Of a stretch of 64,000 nucleotides of DNA, positions 55,174 through 64,000 are shown one piece after another; position 1 is the stretch's first letter, and every line of letters begins with the position of its first letter. The stretch spans positions 1 through 64,000 of the forward strand of contig JAZUGL010000009.1 in the NCBI GenBank assembly GCA_045641165.1. The letters are read 5' to 3'. The position numbers were made by a program, and so were the translations under genes. A model generated the notes under the pieces. That model saw only the letters and a program-made list of their open reading frames with translations. It was not told the DNA's origin and searched no databases. This DNA is from Hennigella sp045641165. GTDB taxonomy: Bacteria > Bacillota_I > Bacilli_A > Mycoplasmatales > Mycoplasmoidaceae.

Positions 55174-55976
55174 TATTTGAATGTATTATAAATTTTTTCT
55201 CAATCAGTATAATTTAAAACTTCTGCTCTTATATTTTCATCATACCCTAAACTTTTTAAACAATTTATAAATGCATTTTTATTAATGTTTTTGGGTAAAT
55301 TATTTAATATTTTCTTTCTTTTAAAAAGAAAGAATGGTCTCATAAATTGATAAAATTTTGGATCATATTTTTTGTTGTTTTTCTTTATTAACAAAACCAT
55401 AGAAGAATCAACTTTCGGAGAAGGAACAAAACAAGTGTTTTTTATATCTAGAATCTTTTTGAAATCAAAATAATAATTGATAATGTTTGTTGATGCATTG
55501 CGGTTACTTGTTTTCTTATAAATCCATTTATTGGCTACTTCTTTTTGCACCATAATGTAAAGTGTTTTGATTTTATTAAAAGCTAAAGCTTTTAAAATAA
55601 TGGGTGTTGTTATTGAATAAGGAATGTTAGCAATAACTATAACTTTTTTAAATGATGCTAAAACTTTGTTTAAATCAAGTTGTAAGAAATCATCGTTAAC
55701 AAGTTTAAGATTAGAACAGTTTTTAAATTTTTGTGTTAAGTTATCATAGAGTCTTTTATCTAGTTCAATGCAAACAATTTGTTTTTTAAGCTGAACAAGA
55801 TGCTTAGTGATGGCACCAAAACCAGGACCAATTTCTAATATACAATCGTAAGCTTTTAAATCTGGCAAGTTATCAACAATTCCTTGTGTAATATTACTAT
55901 CAACCAAAAAGTTTTGTCCCATTTTTTTAGATGGAACAAACTTTGTTTGTTTAAGTGTTGTTTTCAAATCTGCCAT
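55173..55976 (-). CDS. ksgA: 16S rRNA dimethyladenosine transferase
   Basis: A 267-residue SAM-dependent enzyme (RsmA) that dimethylates A1518 and A1519 of 16S rRNA. 'KKMGQNFLVDSNITQGIVD' and 'ILEIGPGFGAITKHL' (SAM motif), then 'VIANIPYSITTPI' (NIPY) are intact. A TGA-Trp at 55200-55202 precedes the last 8 residues EKIYNTFK. It shares one base with yidC (TAATG at 55976). Confidence 0.96.
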
Positions 55977-57121
55977 TATAATTTCAAGTTTGTTATACGA
56001 GCAGTAGCGGATTTATCTTTAGTTTTACGATGAACAATAATTTTGTGTAGTATAAGTGCCTGTGCAAGAGTAAATAGTGAGTTTAAGAACCAATAAACAC
56101 CTACACCTACAGCAGAGAAAGCAACGATGACACACATTACAACCATGAAGATGATTTGTGTTCTTTGTGTTTTCTTTGCTTGTTGTTGCCCTGCTTGAGA
56201 AGCAGAAGAAGCCATTCTAGATCTAGTTCTTGCAAGTTTTTGAGGAATCATCATAGATGCTACTTGACTACCAGCAACTAGAATTAAGAAGAACAAGTAT
56301 GGTCAACCACCATTAACAAAATCACTAAATATTCTATTTAATGGGCTGGCTGCGAAATTTCAAATGTTGAATAAAACTGTAACTTTAATAGGTCTAACTA
56401 TTGTTACCACACGGAAAATAATTAAGAAAATTGGCAATGTTAAAAACATTTGTTCAAAGGCAGCAAATGGTTTGATGTTGTATTTTTGATATAGCGCCAT
56501 AGTCTCTTGCTGTTTCATTTGGCGAGACTGCATATCTTTCATATCTTTATATTTAGCATTGATTTCAGCAATTTGACCTTGCACTTCGTTCATTCTTTCG
56601 GTTTGCAGTGTTGATTTTAAAGAAATAGCTAATGTTAATAATCTAATAAATAGTAGCAATATGAATATTGCTAATAGTGTATTCATACCACCTCATCAAG
56701 AATTTGTTGCTCACATAAAGCGTGTGATTAACCATGCGGCTGGTCAAACAAAAAAACCATAGAATGGCCCATATAGTAATGATCAATTAGTAAAAGTATT
56801 ATATTGATATGCGCCCGCAGACATTTGTAAGTCAAATCTATAGTCTCCTGTTGTTCCAAAAGGGAAACCAAACTCTAGACCAACGCCAATTGCAGAGTTT
56901 TGTGATACTGTTTTATCAAACATTGATTGAAAACAACCTCATAAACCCATAAGCATCATAAATAAGAAAATGGCCATTTTGCTTCATTTCCAAATTTGAG
57001 CTCAAACTTTTTTACTTTTTTGTTTCTTGCTTGTTGCTTCTCAAAAAGGTGCGCTGGTTTGCGCAGCTGAGTTTTCAATAGTATTGAAATCAGATATGTT
57101 AAGTGCGGATTTATTTCCCAT
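55976..57121 (-). CDS. yidC: Membrane protein insertase YidC
   Basis: A 381-residue YidC/Oxa1 homologue. A short cytoplasmic N-terminus (about 45 residues) is followed by a helix, then by the conserved five-helix core: 'IFILLLFIRLLTLAISLKS' contains the core Arg of the hydrophilic groove, 'AKYKDMKDMQSRQMKQQE' is the coiled hairpin, and 'AVGVGVYWFLNSLFTLAQ' is the last helix. It is basic at the end. It overlaps rnpA by 11 bases. Classic rpmH-rnpA-yidC arrangement. Confidence 0.95.
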
Positions 57122-57458
57122 GATTGTTGTTTAGTGTTTGATAAATTAATTGTTGAATTTCTTTATATTCTTTTTTTAGATAAAGACTGTTTGGTTTAAA
57201 TAAAATTTTTACTCCACCATTGAAATTACTGTTTTGTAAGATACTTCTTAGTTGCCTTTTAATTTTATTTCTAGTAACTGAAAGTTTAAATTGTGATTTA
57301 TTAACTAATAAGGCATATTCAATAAGAGAGTGGTTGTTGCTTTTCCCTACAAAAATTGTCATAAAGGGAAGATTGGTTTTTTTATTTTTTTTAAGTACTT
57401 CTAAAATCTTTTTATTCTCTTTAATTGATTTTAGTTGAACACCAATTTTATTTTTCAT
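57111..57458 (-). CDS. rnpA: Ribonuclease P protein component
   Basis: A 115-residue basic protein that aids RNase P RNA in tRNA 5' maturation. The RNR motif is 'FKLSVTRNKIKRQLRSILQ'. It overlaps the ends of both neighbours (rpmH by 11 bases, yidC by 11), indicating one transcript. Confidence 0.94.
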   Translation of the reverse strand: MKNKIGVQLKSIKENKKILEVLKKNKKTNLPFMTIFVGKSNNHSLIEYALLVNKSQFKLSVTRNKIKRQLRSILQNSNFNGGVKILFKPNSLYLKKEYKEIQQLIYQTLNNNHGK

Positions 57459-57594
57459 CTGAAACTGTAAGTTTCTTTCTTCCTTTTGCTCTTCTTGCTT
57501 TTAAGACTTTACGGCCTTGAGCTGTTTTAGATCTAACTAAAAAACCATGTGTTTTAGCTCTTTTAGCTTTATTGGGCTGATATGTTCTATGCAT
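57448..57594 (-). CDS. rpmH: Ribosomal protein L34
   Basis: A 48-residue basic protein starting MHRTYQPNKAKRAKTHGFLV, the usual L34 sequence, ending KLTVSDEK. An AGGAG ribosome site precedes the ATG by about 7 bases, and a minus-strand TATAAT lies at 57632-57627. It opens the rpmH-rnpA-yidC-ksgA-ispE-gltX run and diverges from dnaA. Confidence 0.96.
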   Translation of the reverse strand: MHRTYQPNKAKRAKTHGFLVRSKTAQGRKVLKARRAKGRKKLTVSDEK

Positions 57595-57667
57595 TTTCCG
57601 CTCCTGTCTTTATTATTATTTTCTTAATTATAGTATATATTTATATATAATCAAAAAATAGTCAAAT
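57595..57667. promoter_or_regulatory. Divergent rpmH/dnaA promoter region
   Basis: 73 AT-rich bases hold a minus-strand TATAAT (57632-57627) for rpmH and a plus-strand TATAAT (57646-57651) for dnaA. No clear TTATCCACA box is seen here, so the boxes sit instead on the other side of dnaA. Confidence 0.65.
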
Positions 57668-59023
57668 ATGGCATCCGGAAGCAGCGAAAAAATTGAAAAA
57701 AGTTTCCTTAATGTTTTAAATAATTTAAAGGAAAAAAACACTAACAAAGAATTTTTTGATAAATTCGTTGGCTCTTTAAGAATTAAAGAGATTTCTGACA
57801 ATACCATCTATCTTATAGCAAAAAACAATTTCGCAAAACAAGTTGTTATTAATGACTTTTTGGGACTTATAAGCGACGCGTTTAATCAAGCAGAAGAAAG
57901 TAAGTATATTTTTAAAGTTATTAGTGAAAATGAAAATAAAATTATCGCATCAAAAGTTGGATATGAACCAACTGGAAAAGTTGTTGGTTTAAACAAAGAC
58001 TATACTTTTGAAAATTTGGTAATTGGTGATTTCAATAATGCTGCTTATTTAGCTGGTAAGTCAATTGTTTCAGAAAATTTTATAAACCCTTTATTTATAA
58101 GTGCTAATGTTGGCTTAGGAAAAACGCATTTTTTACATGCTATCGGTAATGAATTTAGAAAAGCATTTCCAAATAAATCTATTAAATATATTTCAGCTGA
58201 TGACTTTTCTAGACAAGTTTATAAAGCTTTAATGGCAGAGGACAAAACCTTAATTGAAGAAATCAAAGATGAATACGCATCTTATGATTTACTACTTTTA
58301 GATGACATACAAATTTTGAGTAATAGAACTAAAATTAATGATGTTTTGTTTGGCATTTTTAATAACAATTTACGTAGTAAAAAACTAATTGTTTTTACGA
58401 GTGATAAAAATATCGACTTACTTGTTGGTTTTGAAGATAGACTAAAATCTAGGTTCCATTCAGGTATTACTTTGACCATTCAAAAACCAGATTTGGAAAC
58501 AATAGCTGAAATTATTGATAAAAAAGTCAAAGAAGGAAATAATGTGTATACACTTTCGCCTGATGCAATTAAATATATTGCTAGAAGAAACACAGGCGAT
58601 ATAAGAAGATTGGGTGGAGATATTAACCAAATTTTCTTCTATGCAATTAACAATCTTCCTAAATACACAAACATTAGCCTAGAAGTTGTTAAATCTGTCC
58701 TTGCACCGAGCAACATTGATGAAATCAATCTTTTTGGTTATGATATTGACCCAAACATTATCATCGAACAAGTTTGCAGTAGTTATGGGGTTAAATCAGA
58801 TATGGTTAAATCTAAATCTAAATTAGGATCATTAATAACCCCAAGATGTATTTGTATGTATGTGTTAAGACAAAAATTTAATATGACATACTCACAAATA
58901 GGACATTTTTTCTCCGGAAGAGACCATTCAACTGTAATGAGCGCTATAGAAAAAATTGAAAAAATTATTAAGTCGGATCCTAATTTAAAATCAACAATTG
59001 AGAATATTTACAAAAAAATCTAA
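57668..59023 (+). CDS. dnaA: Chromosomal replication initiator DnaA
   Basis: A 451-residue AAA+ initiator. Walker A 'NVGLGKTHFLHAIG' (about residues 147-153), Walker B 'LLLLDDIQIL', the sensor region 'TSDKNIDLL' and the C-terminal DNA-binding signature 'GRDHSTVMSAIEKI'. The short N-terminal domain and linker are typical. It starts after a TATAAT. The stop TAA directly abuts the first DnaA box. Confidence 0.97.
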   Translation: MASGSSEKIEKSFLNVLNNLKEKNTNKEFFDKFVGSLRIKEISDNTIYLIAKNNFAKQVVINDFLGLISDAFNQAEESKYIFKVISENENKIIASKVGYEPTGKVVGLNKDYTFENLVIGDFNNAAYLAGKSIVSENFINPLFISANVGLGKTHFLHAIGNEFRKAFPNKSIKYISADDFSRQVYKALMAEDKTLIEEIKDEYASYDLLLLDDIQILSNRTKINDVLFGIFNNNLRSKKLIVFTSDKNIDLLVGFEDRLKSRFHSGITLTIQKPDLETIAEIIDKKVKEGNNVYTLSPDAIKYIARRNTGDIRRLGGDINQIFFYAINNLPKYTNISLEVVKSVLAPSNIDEINLFGYDIDPNIIIEQVCSSYGVKSDMVKSKSKLGSLITPRCICMYVLRQKFNMTYSQIGHFFSGRDHSTVMSAIEKIEKIIKSDPNLKSTIENIYKKI

Positions 59024-59128
59024 TGTGGATAACTTTGTGGAAATCTATATATTATATATAAATGTTAAAAATGTACTTTTCCACTACTATAATAATAAAT
59101 ATAAAATAAATAAAATAGAAGTAAAATT
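59024..59128. other. Putative origin of replication (oriC)
   Basis: The dnaA-dnaN spacer starts with TGTGGATAA (59024-59032), the perfect reverse complement of the TTATCCACA DnaA box. Near-matches are TGTGGAAAT (59036-59044) and TTTTCCACT (59077-59085, TTTTCCAC core). The rest is AT-rich with TATA repeats that could serve as the unwinding element. Gene orientation switches here, which fits an origin. It also carries the dnaN promoter. Confidence 0.72.
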
Positions 59129-60244
59129 ATGAAGTTTACAATCAAAAAAACTATTTTAAATAATGCATTAAAAAACATTAATAACATTATTGATCAAAAC
59201 AACACAAATCCTGTTTTAACTGGTGTTCAAATTAAAGTTATTGATAATAAAATATTTTTAACTTGCAACAATGGATCAACTAGATATCAACAAATAATTT
59301 CTGATGTCAAAATTGAAAAGCCCGGCGAAATTCTTGTTAAAGCTCGTGTTCTTTATGAAATCATCACTTCTTTAAAACAAGATGAAATAACTTTTACGCA
59401 AATTGATGAATCAATTTTACACATTCAAACTTCAAGTTATTCAAGTGATATTAACTTACTAGATAATTTTTCTTTCCCTGTTTTGAAATTTGAATTCCAA
59501 AACTGGCCTAAAATTACAATTAACGCCGATACTATTTTTAATATTCATTCTAAAATTAAACCATTTGTTTCACAAATGAGCTCGAGTCAATACACAATTA
59601 CAAAAGGAATTTTATTTAATCCAATTGACGAAAAAAATATGGAATGTGTTGCTTCAGATGGTGTAAGAATTGCTTACCATAAATTTGATTACACTGGCGC
59701 TAATTTAAAATTTGTTGCTGACCCTGAAGTAATTGATTTTGCTAATAGTCTTTTGCAAACAACTAAAAACAAAACAATTGATTTCTTTATTGAAAATAAA
59801 TCATGTGCTCTTAATGTTGGTGATACAACAATTATTTTCATTTTGTATGATAACAACTACCCTAATATCACTAAAACATTATTTGCTGATTACAAAAATT
59901 CATTTTCTGTTAAAACAGCTGATTTATATTCTGCCTTAACTCGTGGGCATCCATTTGTTTCTAATGACAGAAACCCAGCAGCAAATTTAAAAATTGAAAA
60001 TAATAAGCTTACGCTTAAATTTATTTCTGCTGAAGTTGGAAACTCTTTTGAAGAAATTGAAATTTTAAATTCTAATACTAACGAATTTGACTTTAAATTA
60101 AATCAAAAATTATTAGCTGAACTTGTGGCTTCTATTGATTCTGAAATAATTACTTTTAATTTTTCTAGCGCTCAAAGTCCAATTTTAATTTCTTCTAATA
60201 ACCCTTACTTCTTAAATTTAATTGTTCCTTTAAGAAACGCTTAA
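59129..60244 (+). CDS. dnaN: DNA polymerase III beta clamp
   Basis: A 371-residue sliding clamp of normal length. The start MKFTIKKTILNNALKNINNI matches DnaN, with 'ECVASDGVRIAYHK' as the conserved TDGxRL-like region and the C-terminal 'PLRNA' corresponding to the usual 'MPMRL' end. It is downstream of the DnaA boxes. The last 4 bases overlap the convergent sigma-like gene. Confidence 0.95.
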   Translation: MKFTIKKTILNNALKNINNIIDQNNTNPVLTGVQIKVIDNKIFLTCNNGSTRYQQIISDVKIEKPGEILVKARVLYEIITSLKQDEITFTQIDESILHIQTSSYSSDINLLDNFSFPVLKFEFQNWPKITINADTIFNIHSKIKPFVSQMSSSQYTITKGILFNPIDEKNMECVASDGVRIAYHKFDYTGANLKFVADPEVIDFANSLLQTTKNKTIDFFIENKSCALNVGDTTIIFILYDNNYPNITKTLFADYKNSFSVKTADLYSALTRGHPFVSNDRNPAANLKIENNKLTLKFISAEVGNSFEEIEILNSNTNEFDFKLNQKLLAELVASIDSEIITFNFSSAQSPILISSNNPYFLNLIVPLRNA

Positions 60245-60858
60245 AGTTTATAAATTTTTTCGCCCACTTTTTTTATTAATCTAAATAAATTTTTAACTTC
60301 ACTTAGATTAATTTTTGTCTTTTTGCTTATATCTTTCAAAGAAAAACCTAATGATCTTCAATAGATAATTTTTTTAATCTTTTTTACACTATATTTGCTC
60401 ATTTTTTGCGAGATCTCTAACACAATTTCATCTACTTTCTCTTGTTTTGTTTGAAATACTGGTTGTGTGGCGTTTTTTTCTCAAACATATTTATTTGAAT
60501 AAATTATTTCTTCTAAAGAAGAAGCACGGTTTAACATTATCTGACCGTTAGTTAAAAACTTCATAGCCTCGCGCAAACCTTTCTGGTAACTTTTTTGAAC
60601 AAAATAATTAAAAAGAGACACACCTTTTGTTTCATCAAATTCTAATAAGGCTTGTTTGATACCATTTCAAACTAAATAACACAAATCATTTCTTTCAATA
60701 GGTATGGAAGAGAATTTGTTGTTGATTCTGTAATAAATAATGTTGACTAAATCTTTTGAAAATTTTTTGTAAAAATACAAAGCAATTTTATTATCTTGTT
60801 TAAGCTGGTATTCTTTAACTAATTTTATTTCATTTTCACTTATATTTTCTCTACTCAT
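60241..60858 (-). CDS. SigH-like sigma-70 family factor (putative)
   Basis: A 205-residue protein. Residues 20-110 resemble sigma region 2 of SigH-type factors: 'FYKKFSKDLVNIIYYRINNK', 'IERNDLCYLVWNGIKQALLEF', 'GVSLFNYFVQKSYQKGLREA' and 'NGQIMLNRASSLEE'. The C-terminal part (about 150-200) resembles region 4: 'ISQKMSKYSVKKIKKIIYWR' and 'SLKDISKKTKINLSEVKNLF'. Such factors are rare in mollicutes. The sequence is divergent, so the call is moderate. It runs convergent to dnaN. Confidence 0.65.
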
Positions 60859-60973
60859 GATGGTCGTTTATTAAAAAATTTATAAACAAACAATCACTTG
60901 CTTAAAAATAAGTTAAATTTTACTTATATAAAATTAAAAAAATATATAATTAAAAGACAAAAGGACAGAAAAA

Positions 60974-61297
60974 ATGCCGCTTTATTTAGAAATTTTAATT
61001 GTAATTTTAGTGTGTTTAGCAATAGTTTTATGTATCTATATGATTATTGCTTTTAGAAAAGTTCGTATTGCCGCTAAAAAACTAGATTATCTAATTGAAG
61101 ACATAACATACAAAGTTGAAGTTTTAACCCCAACTGTTGATTCATTAGCTAAATTAGGTAAATTTATAGATATATTTGATTCTATCTTGAAAGATAGAAC
61201 ACAAAAAGCTATCAAGTATAGATCAGGCAACAAAGAATCAATTTATAAAGTTTCTCAAGAAATTAAGAAAGCACTTAAGAAAACTAAAAATAAATAA
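60974..61297 (+). CDS. Small membrane-anchored protein (DUF948-like layout)
   Basis: A 107-residue protein with one N-terminal helix (residues 3-27) and a following charged, helical cytoplasmic or coiled-coil part. 'KKLDYLIEDITYKVEVLTPT' resembles DUF948 proteins. A TATAAT lies at 60945-60950 and an AAGGA site lies just upstream of the ATG. It ends 2 bases before secA. A function is not known. Confidence 0.7.
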   Translation: MPLYLEILIVILVCLAIVLCIYMIIAFRKVRIAAKKLDYLIEDITYKVEVLTPTVDSLAKLGKFIDIFDSILKDRTQKAIKYRSGNKESIYKVSQEIKKALKKTKNK

Positions 61298-61299
61298 AA

Positions 61300-63942
61300 A
61301 TGCAAAAACGCTTTAATGTATTTACACCAAGAGGTCGGGAACTTCGTCATGCTTATAAAGTAGCTAAACAAGTAGATGACCTTAAAGATATTTATAGAAA
61401 AATGTCCAATGAAGAACTATCTTCTAGAACAAATTTCTTTTTATCTGAACTTAAAAGAGGTATTACATTAGATGAAATATTGCCTGAGGCAATAGCGACA
61501 GCTAGAGAAGCAATTTATCGTGTTCACGGTTTATATGCATATTTTGTACAAATAGTTGGAGCAATTATTATCCATAAAGGTAACCTTGCTGAAATGTATA
61601 CTGGTGAAGGTAAAACCCTTACCATTATTTTGACTGCGTATTTAAATGCTCTTGAAAAGAAAGGTGTTCATGTTGTTACAGTTAACGAATATCTAGTTAA
61701 ACGTGACGCACAATTTTGTGCGCAAGCACTTAATCCATTAGGTATTACTGTTGGTTATAACATCACAGACATGGATGCGGACCAAAAAAGGCACATGTTC
61801 GCTTGTGATATTACTTACACAACAAACTCTGAACTTGGCTTTGATTATCTTCGTGACAACATGGTTAAAGAATATTCTGAAAAAGTTATTCGTGAACTTA
61901 ATATGGCCATTGTTGACGAAGTCGACTCGGTTTTGATTGATGAATCTAGAACACCATTAATTATTTCTGGTCAACCAAGAAAAGACGTTTCTTTATACAT
62001 TAACGTTGATAGATTTGTTAAAACCCTTGCTAAAGATGATTATGTTATTGATGCTGAAACAAACACCATAGCTTTAACTGACACAGGTGTTGATAAAGCA
62101 CAAAAATGATTTAAATTAAAAAACTTATATAACATCGAAAACTCAGATGTTGTTCACAAAATTAGAAATGCCCTAATGGCCAACTATGTTTTTAGATATG
62201 GTGTTGAATATATCGTCAAAGACAACAAGATATTACTAGTTGATCACTTTACTGGACGTATTCTTGAAGGACGTAGTTATAATGCAGGTTTGCACCAAGC
62301 TATTCAAGCTAAAGAAATGGTTAAGATTGAGCCTGAAAATGTAATTGTTGCTACAATTACATATCAAGCATTTTTCCGTTTGTATAAAAAATTATCAGGT
62401 GTAACTGGTACAGCTTTAACTGAAGCAGAAGAATTTATTAATATTTACAACATGATAGTTGTTCCTGTTCCAACAAACAGAAAAGTAATTAGAAAAGACT
62501 TAACTGATTATGTGTTTGAAAAGAAGACTGCCAAATGAGCCCATGTAGCTGCCGAGATTGAAAGATTACATGCTAAAGGACAACCAGTTCTTGTTGGTAC
62601 TGCTTCAGTTGAAGACTCTGAAGAATTAGCAGCCTTATTAAAGAATAAAGGTCTTAAATTTGAATTATTAAACGCTAAAAATCACGCTCGTGAAGCGGAA
62701 ATTGTTGCCTTAGCTGGACAAAGAGGAGCAATTACTATTTCAACTAACATGGCTGGTAGAGGTACTGATATTAAGTTAGGACCTGGAGTTAAAGAGTTGG
62801 GTGGATTATTTGTTATTGGAACAAATAGACACGAATCTAGACGTGTTGATAACCAATTATGTGGTAGATCTGGTAGACAAGGTGACCCAGGAATGACTAG
62901 ATTCTTCATTTCTCTTGAAGACCCTTTATTCAAACGTTTTATTGATGATAAAGAAGAAAAAGCGACTAAAAAAGTTAACGATAATAAATTTTACGACTCT
63001 TGATTCTTTAATAGAACAATTAAAAATTTACAAAAGAAAGTCGAAGGACTTAACTACGACGTAAGAAAAAATCTAACAGACTATGACGTTGTTTTATCTA
63101 ATCAACGTGAAGTAGTTTATAAACAAAGAGACCAAATTCTTTTAAATGAAAGAAACATTCCTATTGTTAGAAACATGGTTTCTATTGTAGCAAATGACAT
63201 AGTTAAATTATTTTTGAATAAAGAAAATCCAAATTATGTTGATGCTGATAAACTTGCACTTTCTTTAAACACAAGATTATTAGGTTTTAATGCTATTGAA
63301 AAAACTTTATTTGAAAAGAAACCAGTTGCAACAGTTGTTGGATTAGTTTCAAGAATTATTTGAGGTTCAGTAGAAGCTAGAATTGCTAGCTACGATCAAA
63401 ATCAAATTCAAAGAGTAGTAAGAAGCATTATTATTCAAAACTTTGATGCAGAATGAACACACCACCTAGACATAATGTCTAAAATACGCGAAGGTGTTAC
63501 ATTACGTTCCCTTGAACAAAAATCCCCTTTAAATATTTATGTTGAAGAAGCCGATCAACACTTTGAAACATTAAAAAAGAATGTTGCACACAAAGTTATT
63601 ATTTCTATTCACAGACTTTACATTCCTAAAATTGTGGGTGTGTTAGCTGAAAGATTACACGATAGTCAATTAATATCTGATGCTCATTTTAATGAATTAA
63701 AATCTAAAATTGACACACAAGCCAACAAACAAATCAGAATTGACTTTGCAGATTTAATGAAACAAAAACAAAAAGCAGCAACTTCTAATAACAAACCTTG
63801 GGCTGCGCAAGAAAAACTAATTAAAGCGCAAGAAATTGCACAAGATTCTAACCAAAAAGTACAAATGGTTGTTAATAAAAAAGAAAACGGCGACCAAACT
63901 GTTAATTTTAAAGTTGTTCCAGACGACCAAAAAAGCAAATAG
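61300..63942 (+). CDS. secA: Protein translocase ATPase SecA
   Basis: An 880-residue motor that pushes preproteins through SecYEG. Walker A 'MYTGEGKTLT' (about residue 105), Walker B 'VDEVDSVLIDE' (about 205), 'AITISTNMAGRGTDIKLGP' and 'RRVDNQLCGRSGRQGDPG' (motif VI). It has TGA-Trp codons throughout. The C-terminal zinc/SecB domain is missing, replaced by a basic/glutamine-rich tail, as usual in mycoplasmas. SecG, SecDF and YidC are also in this window. Confidence 0.97.
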
Positions 63943-63947
63943 TTAGT

Positions 63948-64000
63948 ATGAAAGTACATACACCAAAAAACCAATTTGAATTAACAACCGAGATGACACC
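63948..64000 (+). CDS. uvrB: UvrB excinuclease subunit, start only (cut by window edge)
   Basis: The first 17 codons after secA read MKVHTPKNQFELTTEMTP. This matches the N-terminal 'F-L-S/T-E-x-x-P' start of UvrB, which precedes the conserved SGDQPQAI. Only 53 bases are visible, so the name is tentative. It starts 5 bases after the secA stop. Confidence 0.55.
   Translation, partial: MKVHTPKNQFELTTEMT

Noticed and set aside
1..64000. Many genes look broken by TGA stops
   Set aside because: The TGA positions fall where protein families have Trp, and reading continues in frame to normal family ends. This is code 4, not pseudogenes.
1..64000. CRISPR array, insertion sequence, prophage or rRNA operon
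   Set aside because: No repeat-spacer pattern, transposase, phage genes or rRNA sequence were recognised on either strand.

Overview
This is a low-GC mollicute (mycoplasma) chromosome segment that uses genetic code 4. Nearly every long gene contains in-frame TGA codons at positions where its family has tryptophan; one clear case is the W of the aspartyl-tRNA synthetase motif before 'PLFEY'. Genes are therefore given here as full frames with TGA read as Trp. The ispD, ispE and ispF genes of the MEP isoprenoid pathway, a class III (anaerobic) ribonucleotide reductase and a PduL-type phosphotransacylase suggest a fermentative, probably oxygen-poor lifestyle. MEP genes are patchy in mollicutes, and I cannot fix the species.

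Layout. 1-6.6 kb: the start of uvrC, two unrecognised genes diverging from one very short promoter, and a permease-ATPase-permease ABC-2 exporter. 6.7-11 kb: YebC-like regulator, PepD dipeptidase, YfcC-type carrier, tRNA-Leu(CAA). 11-19 kb: tatD, then smpB-rnr-secG-recO-era-dgkA-ybeY-rsmI on the minus strand, then ybaB-recR on plus. 19-29 kb, mostly minus: SRP RNA, dnaG, glyS, a membrane protein, ftsH, ispF, apt, secDF. 29-39 kb, plus: hisS-aspS and a giant FtsX-type permease with its ATPase. 39-44 kb: mutM-coaD, pduL, a DUF1846 protein, a deoxynucleoside kinase and ispD. 44-48.6 kb, plus: rplK-rplA, then pth-nrdD-nrdG and a small gene carrying the missing glycyl-radical end of NrdD. 48.6-57.6 kb, minus: membrane protein, tdk, ychF, fba, rpoE, gltX, ispE, ksgA, yidC, rnpA, rpmH. 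57.7-64 kb: dnaA, putative oriC, dnaN, a SigH-like sigma factor (minus), a small membrane protein, secA and the start of uvrB.

The replication origin is most likely the dnaA-dnaN spacer. Genes left of it run mainly on minus and those right of it on plus, as expected for co-orientation with forks. The genome is very compact: nine neighbouring gene pairs share one base (TAATG) and several terminators overlap stop codons. No gene-free stretch exceeds 300 bases; the longest gaps (about 100-160 bases) are promoter or leader regions described below.

The most notable observation is the split class III ribonucleotide reductase. The large subunit stops immediately after the first CxxC of the zinc site, nrdG follows, and a separate 66-residue gene supplies the second CxxC and the RITGY glycyl-radical motif. 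I saw no insertion sequences, prophage or CRISPR array.
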